A stretch of DNA of 64,000 nucleotides from Planctomycetota bacterium (GTDB taxonomy: Bacteria > Planctomycetota > UBA1135 > GCA-002686595). The notes beneath the pieces are model-generated. The model saw nothing but the letters and a program-made list of their open reading frames with translations. It did not search any database and was not told the DNA's origin. The position numbers were made by a program, and so were the translations under genes. Positions 7,875 to 17,029 of this stretch are shown here, one piece after another; position 1 is the first letter of the stretch, and each line of letters starts with the position of its first letter. The DNA is taken from contig DUBE01000055.1 in NCBI GenBank assembly GCA_012960475.1, positions 65,462 through 129,461 on the forward strand, given 5' to 3'.

Positions 7875-9311
7875 TCACTCGCTCCAGGTGGCGCCGGCCT
7901 TGGGCGCCTCGCTCGGCAGGCTTTCCAGGCGCGTGCTGAAGAACAGGGTTGGCGTTATGGAATCCGGGGGCCTGCTCGATCTTGGTTCCGGCATGCTGAG
8001 TGCGAGTACCTGGGTCACGTCTGGCAGAGCGCGGAAGATGGCCTCGCTGTCGAGAGACTCGATGCGGCGCACAACCCTCAGGCGCAGGTCCTGATCGACT
8101 GGCAGGTTGTGGAAAGTGAGTTCTCCCGTAAGGGGGCAGGTTTCCTGGCGCAGGGTCTGCCAGAGCAGGCCGTCTGAGACCTTATTGCTTGGGGCTTGCG
8201 CTGGCGCCGTATCTTGCCTGGCCTGTCTCGGCTGCCTCGGCTCCGGAGGCAGTCCCGCCGCCTGACGCTCCTTGCGCTGCTTGAGGCGCTCCTGGCGCAT
8301 GCGGCGCAGGCGACCTCCCCTGGGGCCCTGATTGGCTTGCGGATTCCCGTCGGGGTCCTCCGCAAACTCCTCGAAGGGCAACCCGCCCTTCTCTCTGGCC
8401 TCGTCGCGGATGCTCTTGAGTGTTTCCTGTTGTTTGGCCAGAGCAATCTGACGGCGGGTCTGGGCGTCGTAGGTCTCAAGGAATTGGGTGTCGTCTCGTC
8501 CCGCTTTGGCCTTCCTGCCCGATTGAATCGCAATCGAGAACATGGACTGGCGCTCATTTCGTGGGGGCTTGGCTCCCTGTACCACAACCCGAGTGCGGGT
8601 GGTTCCGCTGATCACCAGTTCCAGATGTTGCGGGTCCCCGGCCTGGAGCATGGTCAAGTTTTCGTCCTGCCAACGTGGCTTGCCTGGTAGGCCGACCACC
8701 ATGCGCAGTGGGACATCGGCGGGGATGTGGGCGACAAATTCACCGTTCGTGGCCACCTGACCTCCCAGGAGCTTGCTCGCGCGCTTCAATCGTTTGGGGT
8801 AGAGCTCACCATCCCGCAAGAACCAGATGAATTGGCCTACTTGATTGCGCCCAAAACGATCTGTGACCGTGCCACTGATGCGCAGATCGGGATAGAGTTG
8901 TACCACCAGATGTTCTTTGCTTCCTGGTTCGAGTACGACGGTACTCAGATCATCGATGAACTCTGGGTGTTGTACGAGCAGTTCCCAGGTACCAGCTGTC
9001 AGGCTCGGGAAGGTGTGCACCCCGCTACCGGTCAAGTTGACGCCCAGGTCTGTGCGGCTCAGGCTGACGGTGGCATCGGCCAGTTGCACTCCCTGTGGAT
9101 TCTTGGTGATCACTTCCAGACTGGCTGGTTCAAACCCCCGGGCATCTTCGCGCTGCATGACCAGCGCTTCATCGGGTTCGTCCTTGGTGGCGGTCTCCTG
9201 CTGCGGGCTCAACTCTTGGGGCTCGGGCAGAGGCTCTTGGCCGCCCATGGTCAGGAGGATCGCACCCACGAGGGCAGCGCAGAAAAAAAGGACGATCAGG
9301 AGGCGGGACAT
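7875..9311 (-). CDS. Membrane-anchored protein with carboxypeptidase-regulatory-like domains
   Basis: A protein of about 478 residues with an N-terminal membrane segment (LLIVLFFCAALVGAILL) and a Pro/Glu-rich linker. Two or more beta-sandwich units of the CarboxypepD_reg/transthyretin type follow: LADATVSLSRTDLG...FPSLTAGTWELLVQHPEF and ISGTVTDRFG. The middle is charged and Arg/Gln-rich (about residues 270-400) and looks disordered. No catalytic motif is seen. It is likely exported and anchored, with an unknown binding role. The start is uncertain. ATG 9311 precedes the membrane helix. A TTG at 9449 overlaps the biotin-carrier stop in a TTGA and has GGAAGAGG directly before it, which would add 46 Pro-rich residues. 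It is the last gene of the carboxylase operon. Confidence 0.65.
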   Translation of the reverse strand: MSRLLIVLFFCAALVGAILLTMGGQEPLPEPQELSPQQETATKDEPDEALVMQREDARGFEPASLEVITKNPQGVQLADATVSLSRTDLGVNLTGSGVHTFPSLTAGTWELLVQHPEFIDDLSTVVLEPGSKEHLVVQLYPDLRISGTVTDRFGRNQVGQFIWFLRDGELYPKRLKRASKLLGGQVATNGEFVAHIPADVPLRMVVGLPGKPRWQDENLTMLQAGDPQHLELVISGTTRTRVVVQGAKPPRNERQSMFSIAIQSGRKAKAGRDDTQFLETYDAQTRRQIALAKQQETLKSIRDEAREKGGLPFEEFAEDPDGNPQANQGPRGGRLRRMRQERLKQRKERQAAGLPPEPRQPRQARQDTAPAQAPSNKVSDGLLWQTLRQETCPLTGELTFHNLPVDQDLRLRVVRRIESLDSEAIFRALPDVTQVLALSMPEPRSSRPPDSITPTLFFSTRLESLPSEAPKAGATWSE

Positions 9312-9445
9312 GGGGGAACCAGGTGGCATCAGAAACGGCCCAGGGGGCGTTCCGTTGGGTCTTTTCGGGTTCTTGGGGGGCACTTCTGGAGGTATGGGCC
9401 CCAGGGCATCCCGAAAGGGGACGGGCTGCCCGAATTGTCTTCGGT

Positions 9446-10030
9446 TCAATCCTCTTCCAACTCGATCAGGGCTTCACCTTGGGTGACTTCGGCCCCGTCT
9501 TGTGCCAGCCAGACCTTGAGGCGCAGTCTGGTGGGCCACCCCTCGTCCCCGGAGAAAGCGACCGTAGTGAAGGTCTTCATCACCTCGATCATGCCGATTG
9601 CCTGGCCTGGGTGAATTCTGTCTCCGGGGCTGATGAAGGGCTCATCCGTTGGGCTGGCTCGATGATAGAAGCGTCCGGTTTGAGGGCTCTTGAGCACCAG
9701 CGCCTTTTCGTCGACGGCTATGTTGGGGGAGTCGTTGGGCTCCGTGCCGGAGAGCTCATCTTCCAGGAGCGACAGGCAGTAGACGCGCGTTCCATAGTCC
9801 ACTGGTTGCCGCACCAGTTCTGGGCCCGGCCCTTGAATCCGTCCCTGCACCTGGGCGGGTACGAGCAAATCATGGGCCCGTCCCAAGATCATCAACACGC
9901 CAGCCGCATCGCCCGGGCTGAGCAGACCGTCCAGGGGTTGGGCGTCGGTGAAGAGGCCCACAGCTGGTGCGTTCAGCCAGAGTTCGTCCCCGTGGCGCTG
10001 CACGAGCAACTCCAACGTTGGGCGGCTCAT
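9446..10030 (-). CDS. Biotin carboxyl carrier protein of acyl-CoA carboxylase
   Basis: A 194-residue protein. The C-terminal half (about residues 110-194) is a biotinyl domain: [33 protein letters not shown] and a final strand Q-G-E-A-L-I-E-L. The biotin-accepting Lys is K152 in E-V-M-K, where most carriers have E-A-M-K. The N-terminal half (about 14-75) has a similar hammerhead pattern ([33 protein letters not shown]) but no M-K; Arg/Ala stand there instead. It may be a degenerate duplicate biotinyl domain. The start overlaps the stop of the carboxyltransferase (ATGA at 10027-10030), which suggests translational coupling and equal expression. Confidence 0.82.
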   Translation of the reverse strand: MSRPTLELLVQRHGDELWLNAPAVGLFTDAQPLDGLLSPGDAAGVLMILGRAHDLLVPAQVQGRIQGPGPELVRQPVDYGTRVYCLSLLEDELSGTEPNDSPNIAVDEKALVLKSPQTGRFYHRASPTDEPFISPGDRIHPGQAIGMIEVMKTFTTVAFSGDEGWPTRLRLKVWLAQDGAEVTQGEALIELEED

Positions 10031-11754
10031 CGGTTGGGCTCCGTCAGCGCAGCGAGATCGTGCAGACTCCAGATACGCGGATTCTTGGTGCGGCGGTTGG
10101 TATTGGATTGGTAGCTCGTCTCGGCGAACAATTCAATCCACGAGCGCAATTCGTCCAGGCGCACGATTTCATCGGTGTCCATCTGGCTGGCAGCAGAGTA
10201 AGGATCCATGTCCGCTTCAATGCGCGCTTCGGTGGCCTGCATGCCCTCTTCGATGGCAGCCTTTTCTTCGGGATCCTCCACGGCGATCTCGAACTCGTCG
10301 TCGAGCTTGCTGTTGAAGGCAGCGATGGCCAGGGTTCGCCCTTCCATAACCGCCAGGCGCGTAAGTGTGGTGGAGAGCTGCACCACAGGCTCATAGGGCA
10401 TGCCCGCCATGGCGTAGTAGCCCGCACCCGAGGCCTTGCGCAAGAGGACTGTGAACATGGGGGTCCTGCCTGTGCTGTTGGCGTAGATCAAAGACGAGCC
10501 ATAGCCCAGGAGTCCAACCCGCTCGGCCTCCACTCCGATGTCGAAGCCGGAAACATCCTGCAGCCATACAAGGGGAATGCCATCGTCTTCGCAGGCCCGG
10601 CGGAAGGTGGCCAGCTTTGCGATGCCATCCCGATAGAGGATGCCCCCAGGTTTCTGGGCTCCGCGCACTTCGGCGTCGTCGATCAAACCTCCGCGGTTGG
10701 CGGCGAATCCCATGTAGAGTCCATTGACCCGGCCGATGCCCACGATGATCTCCTCACCGCGAGCGGGCAGAATCTCCCAGAACATGCTGCGGTCAACCAG
10801 GCGCGCCAGAACTTCTTCGATTGCGTAGGTCACTCGGTGATCTGCAGGCAATAGGCCTGATAGCTCGGTGGCACCGTGGAACGGCTCGCTGGCCTCGAAT
10901 CCATGGCGGTGGTATTCCGCGCCGGAAGAGGGCAGCTTGGCGAGTTCTTCGCGGATCGCCGTCAGGGCAGCTTCATCATCGGGTACGCGCACATCAGCGC
11001 AGCCTGACTGGTGCACATGCACTTCCGGTCCGCCGATGTCCAGGCTGGAGAGCTTTTGGCTCTTGGCCCCTTTGATCAACGCTGCGCCCGCGATCACCAT
11101 GTAGGCCTGTTCGGTCATGAATACCCGGTCGGAGATGATCGGCATGTAGCCGCCTCCCGCGATGCAGTCACCGAAGACGCCCGCGATTTGTGGGACTCCT
11201 GCCGCGGAGAGTTCGGCGTTCTTCTTGAATATGTGCCCCGCTCCCGTGCGGCCTGGAAAGGAGCGCGCTTGTTCCGGCAGGAAGAGCCCGGAGCAATCCA
11301 CCAGGTAGACTGTGGGGATACCAAGGCGCAGGGCCATCTCCTGGGCGCGCTCGATCTTTTCAGGAGTCTGGGGCCACCAGGATCCAGAGGCCACTGTGTT
11401 GTCGTTGGCGATCACCATGGTCCAGCGTTCGCAAATCATGACAAAGGCGGTGACCACTCCCGCTGCGGGGGACGTGAGCTTGCCGAAGGACACTCCGTGG
11501 TTGACGAAGGTGCCCACCTCGAAGACCTCGCTGTCCTCATCTGCCAGCCGTGCTATGCGCTCGCGGCTGGTGAGTTTTTTCTTCTCATGCACTCGATCCG
11601 TGTACTTTTTGCCCCAGCCCTCAGCGACTTTTTCTCGGCGCTTGGTCAGGGTTTCTTCCCGTTCGCGCACGGCGTCTGTCTGGCGCGCAAAGATCTTGGG
11701 GTCGAGGGCCTGGTCCAGGGGCGAACCAATAGGAGTGAGGGGAACATGGGCCAT
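10027..11754 (-). CDS. Acyl-CoA carboxylase carboxyltransferase subunit (glutaconyl-CoA decarboxylase alpha-like)
   Basis: A 575-residue subunit with both crotonase-fold halves fused, as in propionyl-, methylcrotonyl- and glutaconyl-CoA enzymes. N-terminal half: [12 protein letters not shown], the VVTAFVMI strand and [16 protein letters not shown]-terminal half: [37 protein letters not shown] and [16 protein letters not shown]. The closest likeness I recall is the alpha subunit of glutaconyl-CoA decarboxylase. The adjacent soluble biotin carboxylase and carrier, and the absence of a membrane sodium-pump subunit here, favour an ATP-driven carboxylase. The acyl substrate cannot be told from the sequence. 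It lies 5 bases after accC and overlaps the carrier gene. Confidence 0.85.
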   Translation of the reverse strand: MAHVPLTPIGSPLDQALDPKIFARQTDAVREREETLTKRREKVAEGWGKKYTDRVHEKKKLTSRERIARLADEDSEVFEVGTFVNHGVSFGKLTSPAAGVVTAFVMICERWTMVIANDNTVASGSWWPQTPEKIERAQEMALRLGIPTVYLVDCSGLFLPEQARSFPGRTGAGHIFKKNAELSAAGVPQIAGVFGDCIAGGGYMPIISDRVFMTEQAYMVIAGAALIKGAKSQKLSSLDIGGPEVHVHQSGCADVRVPDDEAALTAIREELAKLPSSGAEYHRHGFEASEPFHGATELSGLLPADHRVTYAIEEVLARLVDRSMFWEILPARGEEIIVGIGRVNGLYMGFAANRGGLIDDAEVRGAQKPGGILYRDGIAKLATFRRACEDDGIPLVWLQDVSGFDIGVEAERVGLLGYGSSLIYANSTGRTPMFTVLLRKASGAGYYAMAGMPYEPVVQLSTTLTRLAVMEGRTLAIAAFNSKLDDEFEIAVEDPEEKAAIEEGMQATEARIEADMDPYSAASQMDTDEIVRLDELRSWIELFAETSYQSNTNRRTKNPRIWSLHDLAALTEPNR

Positions 11755-11759
11755 GGTTG

Positions 11760-13124
11760 CTAACTCACCTGTTGGGGGGTCCAGCCGGGAATGGAACCGG
11801 TGTTGTAGGCACCGCTTTGGAACTCCCCGCTGGCCAGCACGGCCTGGTGCAAGGGAGTGGTCGAGGTGACCCCCTCAATTACCAGGCCGTCCAGGGCCCG
11901 GCGCATGGTCTCCAGTGCCTCGGCCCGGTCTTTGCCGTGGGCGATCAGCTTGGCCATCAGGGAGTCATAGTGGGGAGGGATCGTGTCCCCCTCCTGAACG
12001 TGCGTGTCGACGCGCAGGCTGCCAGGGCCCAGGTCGCGCGGGACTTGAAAGCGCGTCAGGTCACCGGGGGTTGGCTGGAAGTTCCGGGTCGGGTCTTCCG
12101 CGTTGATGCGACATTCGATGGCGTGGCCGCTGACAGTGATGTCCTCTTGGGCTTGTTCGAGCTTCTCCCCGGCGGCCACCCGGATCTGTTCGCGGACGAT
12201 GTCTACGCCCGTAATGCACTCACTGATGCCGTGCTCAACCTGCAGGCGCGTGTTCATTTCCATGAAGTGCAAGTCGCCCGATTCCGCGTCCATCAGGAAC
12301 TCGATGGTGCCAGCACCCACATAGCCCAGGGCAGCGGCGGCTTGGGCGGCCGCGGTTCCCAGTTCTTCGCGCTGCTGTTGGTCCAGGGCGGGGGAGGGGC
12401 TTTCTTCGATCAGTTTTTGGTGCTTGCGTTGGATCGAGCACTCGCGCTCATAGAGATGCAGCACCTTGCCCCAACGATCCCCGAGGATCTGCACTTCGAT
12501 GTGCCGTCCGTTCTGCAGGCATTTCTCCAGAAACAGGTCGCCGTTGCCAAAGGCTCCCATGGCTTCGGCGGAGGCCTGTGCGTAACCCGCGCGTAGTTCC
12601 TCCTCGTTGGTGCAGCGGCGCATGCCGCGACCTCCGCCACCCGCGTCGGCCTTGATCATGACCGGATAGCCGATCCTGGCAGCTACTTCCAGCGCTTCGT
12701 CCACGTCCCGCAGCAAGCCTTCGGAGCCCGGGATCAGGGTCAGGCCCGCCCGGCGCGCAGCTTGTTTGGAGGGCCACTTGAGCCCCATGGAATCGATCAG
12801 GGAGGGGCTCGGTCCGATGAAGGTCAGGCCGTGCTGTTGACAGAGGGCTGCGAAGCGCGCGTTCTCCGCCAGGAAGCCCCAACCCGGATGCAGGGCCGCA
12901 CAGCCGGTTTGCAGGGCGGCTTGGACCGCGGCCTCCACCCGTAGGTAGCTGAGTTCCGGATTGCCCGGCCCCAGGCAGACTACTTCGTCCATGGCGGAAG
13001 CCCAGGGGGTCTCGCGATCTGATTGGGAGACCGCGCAGACCGGGCTGATGCCAAGGGACCTGGCCGCGCGCGCCACGCGCACGGCGACCTCCCCCCGGTT
13101 GGCTATGAACAATCGACGGAACAT
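11760..13124 (-). CDS. accC: Biotin carboxylase subunit of acyl-CoA carboxylase
   Basis: A 454-residue ATP-grasp enzyme that carboxylates biotin with bicarbonate and ATP. Features in order: N-terminal [33 protein letters not shown], the Gly-rich loop [25 protein letters not shown], and [11 protein letters not shown] carrying the metal- and bicarbonate-site residues. Length is that of single-domain biotin carboxylases. Some normally invariant positions differ: HPGW for HPGY, GLK for GDK, and VEHGISE for VEHPVTE, yet the catalytic Glu, Asn, Arg, Gln and Lys of the core motifs remain. It is the first gene of the operon, and the divergent gene starts 103 bases away. Confidence 0.9.
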   Translation of the reverse strand: MFRRLFIANRGEVAVRVARAARSLGISPVCAVSQSDRETPWASAMDEVVCLGPGNPELSYLRVEAAVQAALQTGCAALHPGWGFLAENARFAALCQQHGLTFIGPSPSLIDSMGLKWPSKQAARRAGLTLIPGSEGLLRDVDEALEVAARIGYPVMIKADAGGGGRGMRRCTNEEELRAGYAQASAEAMGAFGNGDLFLEKCLQNGRHIEVQILGDRWGKVLHLYERECSIQRKHQKLIEESPSPALDQQQREELGTAAAQAAAALGYVGAGTIEFLMDAESGDLHFMEMNTRLQVEHGISECITGVDIVREQIRVAAGEKLEQAQEDITVSGHAIECRINAEDPTRNFQPTPGDLTRFQVPRDLGPGSLRVDTHVQEGDTIPPHYDSLMAKLIAHGKDRAEALETMRRALDGLVIEGVTSTTPLHQAVLASGEFQSGAYNTGSIPGWTPQQVS

Positions 13125-13227
13125 GCTGGCGACAGGGTAGCGCGGAGGGACCGCGGGTTTCGCCCCTCAAGCTGCCAATCGGCGCTCCCCTCGACTCGCC
13201 GGGGCTCCGGGGTACACTGGCCAGCCC

Positions 13228-15279
13228 TTGCTCTGGTCTCCTTTTCCTATTGTGCTCCTGATCGGTCTGGCTCCTTGCCTGGTAGCAGGTCAGGCAATGG
13301 GCAGACCCCAGGCGTCCCGGGTCGAATTCCAATCCGTGCCCCACGCTCTGGCCAGCCTGGAGGCACCCAGCCGTCCTCTACGCACCCAGGCCCAGGATTG
13401 GTTGGACGAGCATCTCTTGCCCGAGCACACGCCGCTGCTGGTCGAGGCCCTTTCTGCCGGGGCGGAGACCGAGCGGCGGCTAGCCTTGATCATTGGCGGA
13501 AGGGACCAGCACTTTGCCCTGGCCGTTGCGCTTCTGTCCTCTCCCCTCGCGCAAGGTCAGGCCCTCGGTCGTGAGGCTTTGATTGCCCGCTACCTCGATT
13601 GGAATCCGGAGGGGTCCCGCCTGCCCCAGAGTTGGTTGGCTGTGCGGGGCCGCTTGAGCGATCCGCCGGGTGAGTCTGCATTGATTGACTTGACCGGTGC
13701 GCACTTGGGCGAAGTCATCGATCAACTCGATCGCCTCGGCGGTGCGCCTCTGCCCCTGCTTGTGGATCCCCGCTGGACCAACCCCACACCGATCCGGCAG
13801 CCGAGCCCGGGTGTTTTGGAAGGGAGCTGGTCTGAGATTCTCAATCGTCTCGCACGACAATATCGCGGCAACCTGATTCTGCTGCCTGGAGCCGATGCAG
13901 GCCAGGGTTCACCAGGTGCTGGATCCATGTTGTTGATGGTGCCTCTGGGCGTGGAGTTTTCCTCCCCGAGCGTCGAGACCCTGGTGGATTGGATCAAGCT
14001 GGTGCAACGGCCTCACGACCGGGAGGGCAACCGGCGGGGGGCCATGGCATTGGCCCGTTCTGGATGGCCTGGGGCCCTGGTCTGGTTGGGCGAAAGGTTC
14101 CGAGCAGACGCAAGCAGTCCAGTCTTGGATGCCCTGCTGGACGCAGCCGCGCGTGGGCGTTGGTGTGTTGCCCTTGACAGGCGCGAAGCTCTCTTGGGGG
14201 TATTGGCTGACTTGGAAGAGGGTTTGGAGGTTGATTCAAGCACTGCTTGGATGCGCGCGGGGCGGCTTGCACGAGCCCTGCGGGCTCTCGGTTCGGTGAC
14301 CCGAGAGGGCTCGAGTCTGGTCCCGGACCTGGTTGCAGGACTTGCCACCTCAAAGGAGATCGGGCAGTGGGTTCGCTTGGAAGCGTTGGCTGCCATGGCC
14401 TCGCCGGTGGGATCTTCTGCTGAGCATCCCGAGTTGATTGCCGCGGCCCGGGCTGCTCTGGCACGGCCCGGGCACCCTGCACGTCGCATGGCTGCCTTGA
14501 CCTGGTTGAACCGCCTGGGTGCACCCCCGCTGGGCCCCGATGCAGAGACCGAACCCTTGCCTGATCCGTGGCCCCTCTTGGAGTGGGGTGTGCATTTGCC
14601 CAGTGCGCGATTCATTCCCAAGGCTCTGGTGCGTCAGGGGTGGCGGCCACCGGAGGGAAGCGGGCCCGGGCCCGGGACCAGTTTTTCGGCCGAGATCCTC
14701 CACATGCATTGGTTGCTTTCTGGGGGAGAAGTGGAGCGAGCCCTCAAGGCAGTCCCCGAAGAGGATGCTGCCCTGTTGGGAATGGTGGCGATGGCGCTTG
14801 ACGACTTGCGTCGCGCGGGCGCGTTGGAGGTCCGCGCACGATTTCTGCAGGGCCTACGGGACCTGGGTCGCGGCGTGGCGGTGGGGCATCTTGAGCTGCA
14901 CCCAGGACCAGGCTTCAATCGACCCTTTGCGGAGCAACTGCTGGCCAGCGAGGCGGGCGGGCGATCTCCCTTGGATTGGAGCAGCATTGGAATGCTCGCG
15001 GTTCGTGGGCCTTTTCAAGAGCAGGCCCAGGATCTCCTGGTTGAGGCCCTGGCTGACCCGAAACTGAGGGTGAACGCTTTGAAACCGCTCCAGGGGGTCT
15101 GGGTCGGGATGCTGGGGGATCGCAAGGACAAGATGGCTAATGAGTTCATGGGGCGTGTTGAGGAGGCGCTGGGTCCCCAGGCCTTTGGTCCCCAGTCCTC
15201 AATTCGCGACATCCTGGAAATTTCCCGTAGTGCATCGGTCGCCCTCGGGAAAAGGGATGTGGCCTGGCCCAGGGATTGA
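13228..15279 (+). CDS. Exported protein of unknown function, helical-repeat-like
   Basis: A protein of about 683 residues. It has a signal-peptide-like start (FPIVLLIGLAPCLVAGQA) and no cytoplasmic motif. Two possible starts serve it: TTG 13228 or GTG 13252; no ATG precedes the hydrophobic segment. Much of the protein is made of Leu/Ala-rich helices with repeating A-L-A/R-x-L patterns that could be HEAT-type repeats. Around residues 150-270 a more mixed beta region contains SALIDLTGAHLGEVIDQL and a LVDPRW strand. I do not recognise the family. It is divergent from the carboxylase operon; a 163-base gap separates it from the next gene. Confidence 0.6.
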   Translation: MLWSPFPIVLLIGLAPCLVAGQAMGRPQASRVEFQSVPHALASLEAPSRPLRTQAQDWLDEHLLPEHTPLLVEALSAGAETERRLALIIGGRDQHFALAVALLSSPLAQGQALGREALIARYLDWNPEGSRLPQSWLAVRGRLSDPPGESALIDLTGAHLGEVIDQLDRLGGAPLPLLVDPRWTNPTPIRQPSPGVLEGSWSEILNRLARQYRGNLILLPGADAGQGSPGAGSMLLMVPLGVEFSSPSVETLVDWIKLVQRPHDREGNRRGAMALARSGWPGALVWLGERFRADASSPVLDALLDAAARGRWCVALDRREALLGVLADLEEGLEVDSSTAWMRAGRLARALRALGSVTREGSSLVPDLVAGLATSKEIGQWVRLEALAAMASPVGSSAEHPELIAAARAALARPGHPARRMAALTWLNRLGAPPLGPDAETEPLPDPWPLLEWGVHLPSARFIPKALVRQGWRPPEGSGPGPGTSFSAEILHMHWLLSGGEVERALKAVPEEDAALLGMVAMALDDLRRAGALEVRARFLQGLRDLGRGVAVGHLELHPGPGFNRPFAEQLLASEAGGRSPLDWSSIGMLAVRGPFQEQAQDLLVEALADPKLRVNALKPLQGVWVGMLGDRKDKMANEFMGRVEEALGPQAFGPQSSIRDILEISRSASVALGKRDVAWPRD

Positions 15280-15442
15280 GGCTGGAAGAGGGGAATTGGA
15301 TCGAAAGAACGGGCCTGGTTTCCCTTTTGCAGCTTCAATCTGCGCCGTATGGGCCTAGGCTGGCCTCCCAAGGTGCAGAAATGGCTGGTTTCCAGTTGCG
15401 GTATGCGGCCTGCCTCGCCGATGGAAGCCTCAGGAAGATCCT

Positions 15443-16162
15443 ATGCCCTCGACCAAATCATCAGACGTACTGGCTGTACCTCAGCCTGAAGAGTCCCTGG
15501 GTGTGCCTGTGACAGGCGAAGAGCTGTGCGTGATTACTGCTCCTCGCTCCCAGCAGGCCGAGCAATTTCGCGTGCTGCGTAACTCGATCCAAGCCCTCAA
15601 TCCCGACGGAGCCTCTCACACCCTGGTCCTGACCAGCGCCCTGCGCGGCGAGGGCAAGACAGTGGCGACTTTGAATCTGGCAGCAGCCATGACCGAATTG
15701 CCCGGGATCCAGGTACTGGTGGTAGACGCGGATCTGCACCAGCCTTCCATTGAAGAGAGCCTGGGCCTTCCCCTGCGTAAGGGCCTGGCGGATCTCCTCG
15801 CGGGTGGCGTTTCTCTGGATAGCGCTGTGCGTGCCACTTCGGTTCCGGGCGTTTCGATTCTTGGTGCTGGAACCCTGCCCAAGAATCCAAGTCAGCTGCT
15901 CGGTTCCGACCGCATGCGAACGGTGCTGGACAAACTGCGACAGAACTATTCCTATGTGTTGATCGATACCCCGGCTGCTGCTGGGGTTTCCGACGCTTCG
16001 CTGCTCGGTGCCATGGCCGACGGAATCCTGATGGTCGTGCGCTTAGGATCGACGCCGCGGCAATTTGTGCAGCAAACGATCAATGTGCTTGAGTCCCTCG
16101 GTGGCAACGTGCTTGGCACCTGCCTGACCGGCGCGGAAGAGCCGGACACCACCGTCGACTGA
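15443..16162 (+). CDS. CpsD/CapB-like tyrosine-kinase-family P-loop ATPase
   Basis: A 239-residue protein. ATG 15443 has AGGAAG at 15432-15437. [10 protein letters not shown], then Walker [10 protein letters not shown] (K72), Walker A' [12 protein letters not shown] (D95) and [11 protein letters not shown] identify the BY-kinase/ParA-like group that controls exopolysaccharide export. The C-terminus lacks the Tyr cluster of true autokinases, and the transmembrane Wzz-like adaptor is not next to it. It could therefore be a regulatory or chain-length-control ATPase rather than a tyrosine kinase. It is convergent with the SprT-like gene, 8 bases between stops. Confidence 0.78.
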   Translation: MPSTKSSDVLAVPQPEESLGVPVTGEELCVITAPRSQQAEQFRVLRNSIQALNPDGASHTLVLTSALRGEGKTVATLNLAAAMTELPGIQVLVVDADLHQPSIEESLGLPLRKGLADLLAGGVSLDSAVRATSVPGVSILGAGTLPKNPSQLLGSDRMRTVLDKLRQNYSYVLIDTPAAAGVSDASLLGAMADGILMVVRLGSTPRQFVQQTINVLESLGGNVLGTCLTGAEEPDTTVD

Positions 16163-16170
16163 GCGATCTC

Positions 16171-16884
16171 CTACCGGATTCGTGCCAGGGAGCGTGCCGC
16201 GCGCACCAGGCGGGGGAGATGCTTGCGCTCGTAGGCCCGGGCCTTTTCGTGGTCGGGCCAGGACCGTTCACGCTGGCGGAACTCGGAGTGATGGGGACAC
16301 CGACGGCCGGCCTGGTCGCGGATGGGTGGATGGGCAGCGTGCAGGAGTTCGTGGACCAGGACTGTGCGCACGAACCAAGCTGGCACGCCGGGATCATCCA
16401 GCACCGGATGCAGGCGCACGCGGTTGGTCTGGGCGTCCCAGGATCCGAGGCGCAGGCCGCCTCGGGAACGACTGGCTCGGCGCAGGCCCCACTCCAGGTG
16501 AGGGCGTTTGTCCGGCGACAGGCTGGATTCAAGGAAGCCTTCCCAAAGGTCTTGGGCCAATTCAATCAGGTCATAGGTCTCTCCCTGTCCTGATCGGAGC
16601 GGTGTCCTGCGCTGAATTCGTTGGGAGTAGATCGTCTCTTCGAGCCATTGATCGAGGCCCTCGCAGGCACGCTTGGAGCGCCGTCCGTTGCGTAGCCAGC
16701 GGGCCAGGTTCTCGAGCACATCCTCGGGCGCCTGGGCGAAGGCTCGGTGCAGGCGCAGGTCCCACTGGGCACCCTTGCTTTGTCCTCGTACGGGTTGGCT
16801 CATGGCTCTCGTGAGGGTCACTCTGACTGTCAGGCCTGTTTGTTCCGTGAGGTAGGCGCTGAGCTGTTGAGGAGTGTGGGGCAT
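16171..16884 (-). CDS. SprT-like zinc metalloprotein
   Basis: A protein of about 237 residues when started at ATG 16884; a longer reading frame extends to 17073 but runs through the inverted repeat described below, so I reject it. The zinc motif is V-L-V-H-E-L-L-H with H178, E179 and H182, preceded by a helix typical of SprT/Spartan-like metallopeptidases. PHHSEFRQRE further on may provide the third His. The N-terminal half is Arg-rich and could bind nucleic acid. SprT-family proteins act on DNA-protein crosslinks in eukaryotes; bacterial members are poorly understood, so substrate is open. It ends 8 bases from the convergent CpsD-like gene. Confidence 0.65.
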   Translation of the reverse strand: MPHTPQQLSAYLTEQTGLTVRVTLTRAMSQPVRGQSKGAQWDLRLHRAFAQAPEDVLENLARWLRNGRRSKRACEGLDQWLEETIYSQRIQRRTPLRSGQGETYDLIELAQDLWEGFLESSLSPDKRPHLEWGLRRASRSRGGLRLGSWDAQTNRVRLHPVLDDPGVPAWFVRTVLVHELLHAAHPPIRDQAGRRCPHHSEFRQRERSWPDHEKARAYERKHLPRLVRAARSLARIR

Positions 16885-16924
16885 GGGTGCTGAATCCGGC
16901 CGTACGATACAAGGTACAAAACCA

Positions 16925-16983
16925 CCACACTCAACCTGGGTCCCGAAGAACTTGCGGGGCCTTTGGCCCCAGGTTGAGTGTGG
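16925..16983 (-). terminator. Long perfect inverted repeat, terminator-like on the minus strand
   Basis: CCACACTCAACCTGGG at 16925-16940 and its exact reverse complement at 16968-16983 form a 16-bp stem. Inside the loop lies a second small hairpin, GGGGCC-TTT-GGCCCC (16957-16971). Read on the minus strand, the stem is followed by TGGTTTTG. It sits in the 145-base space between the end of the CarboxypepD_reg gene (17030) and the start of the SprT-like gene (16884), both minus strand. Termination or attenuation between the two genes is the simplest reading. Confidence 0.55.
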
Positions 16984-17029
16984 CGGGTTCTTGCCTGCTA
17001 GCCTACGAGGGTCCTCGCGGCTGACGGAC

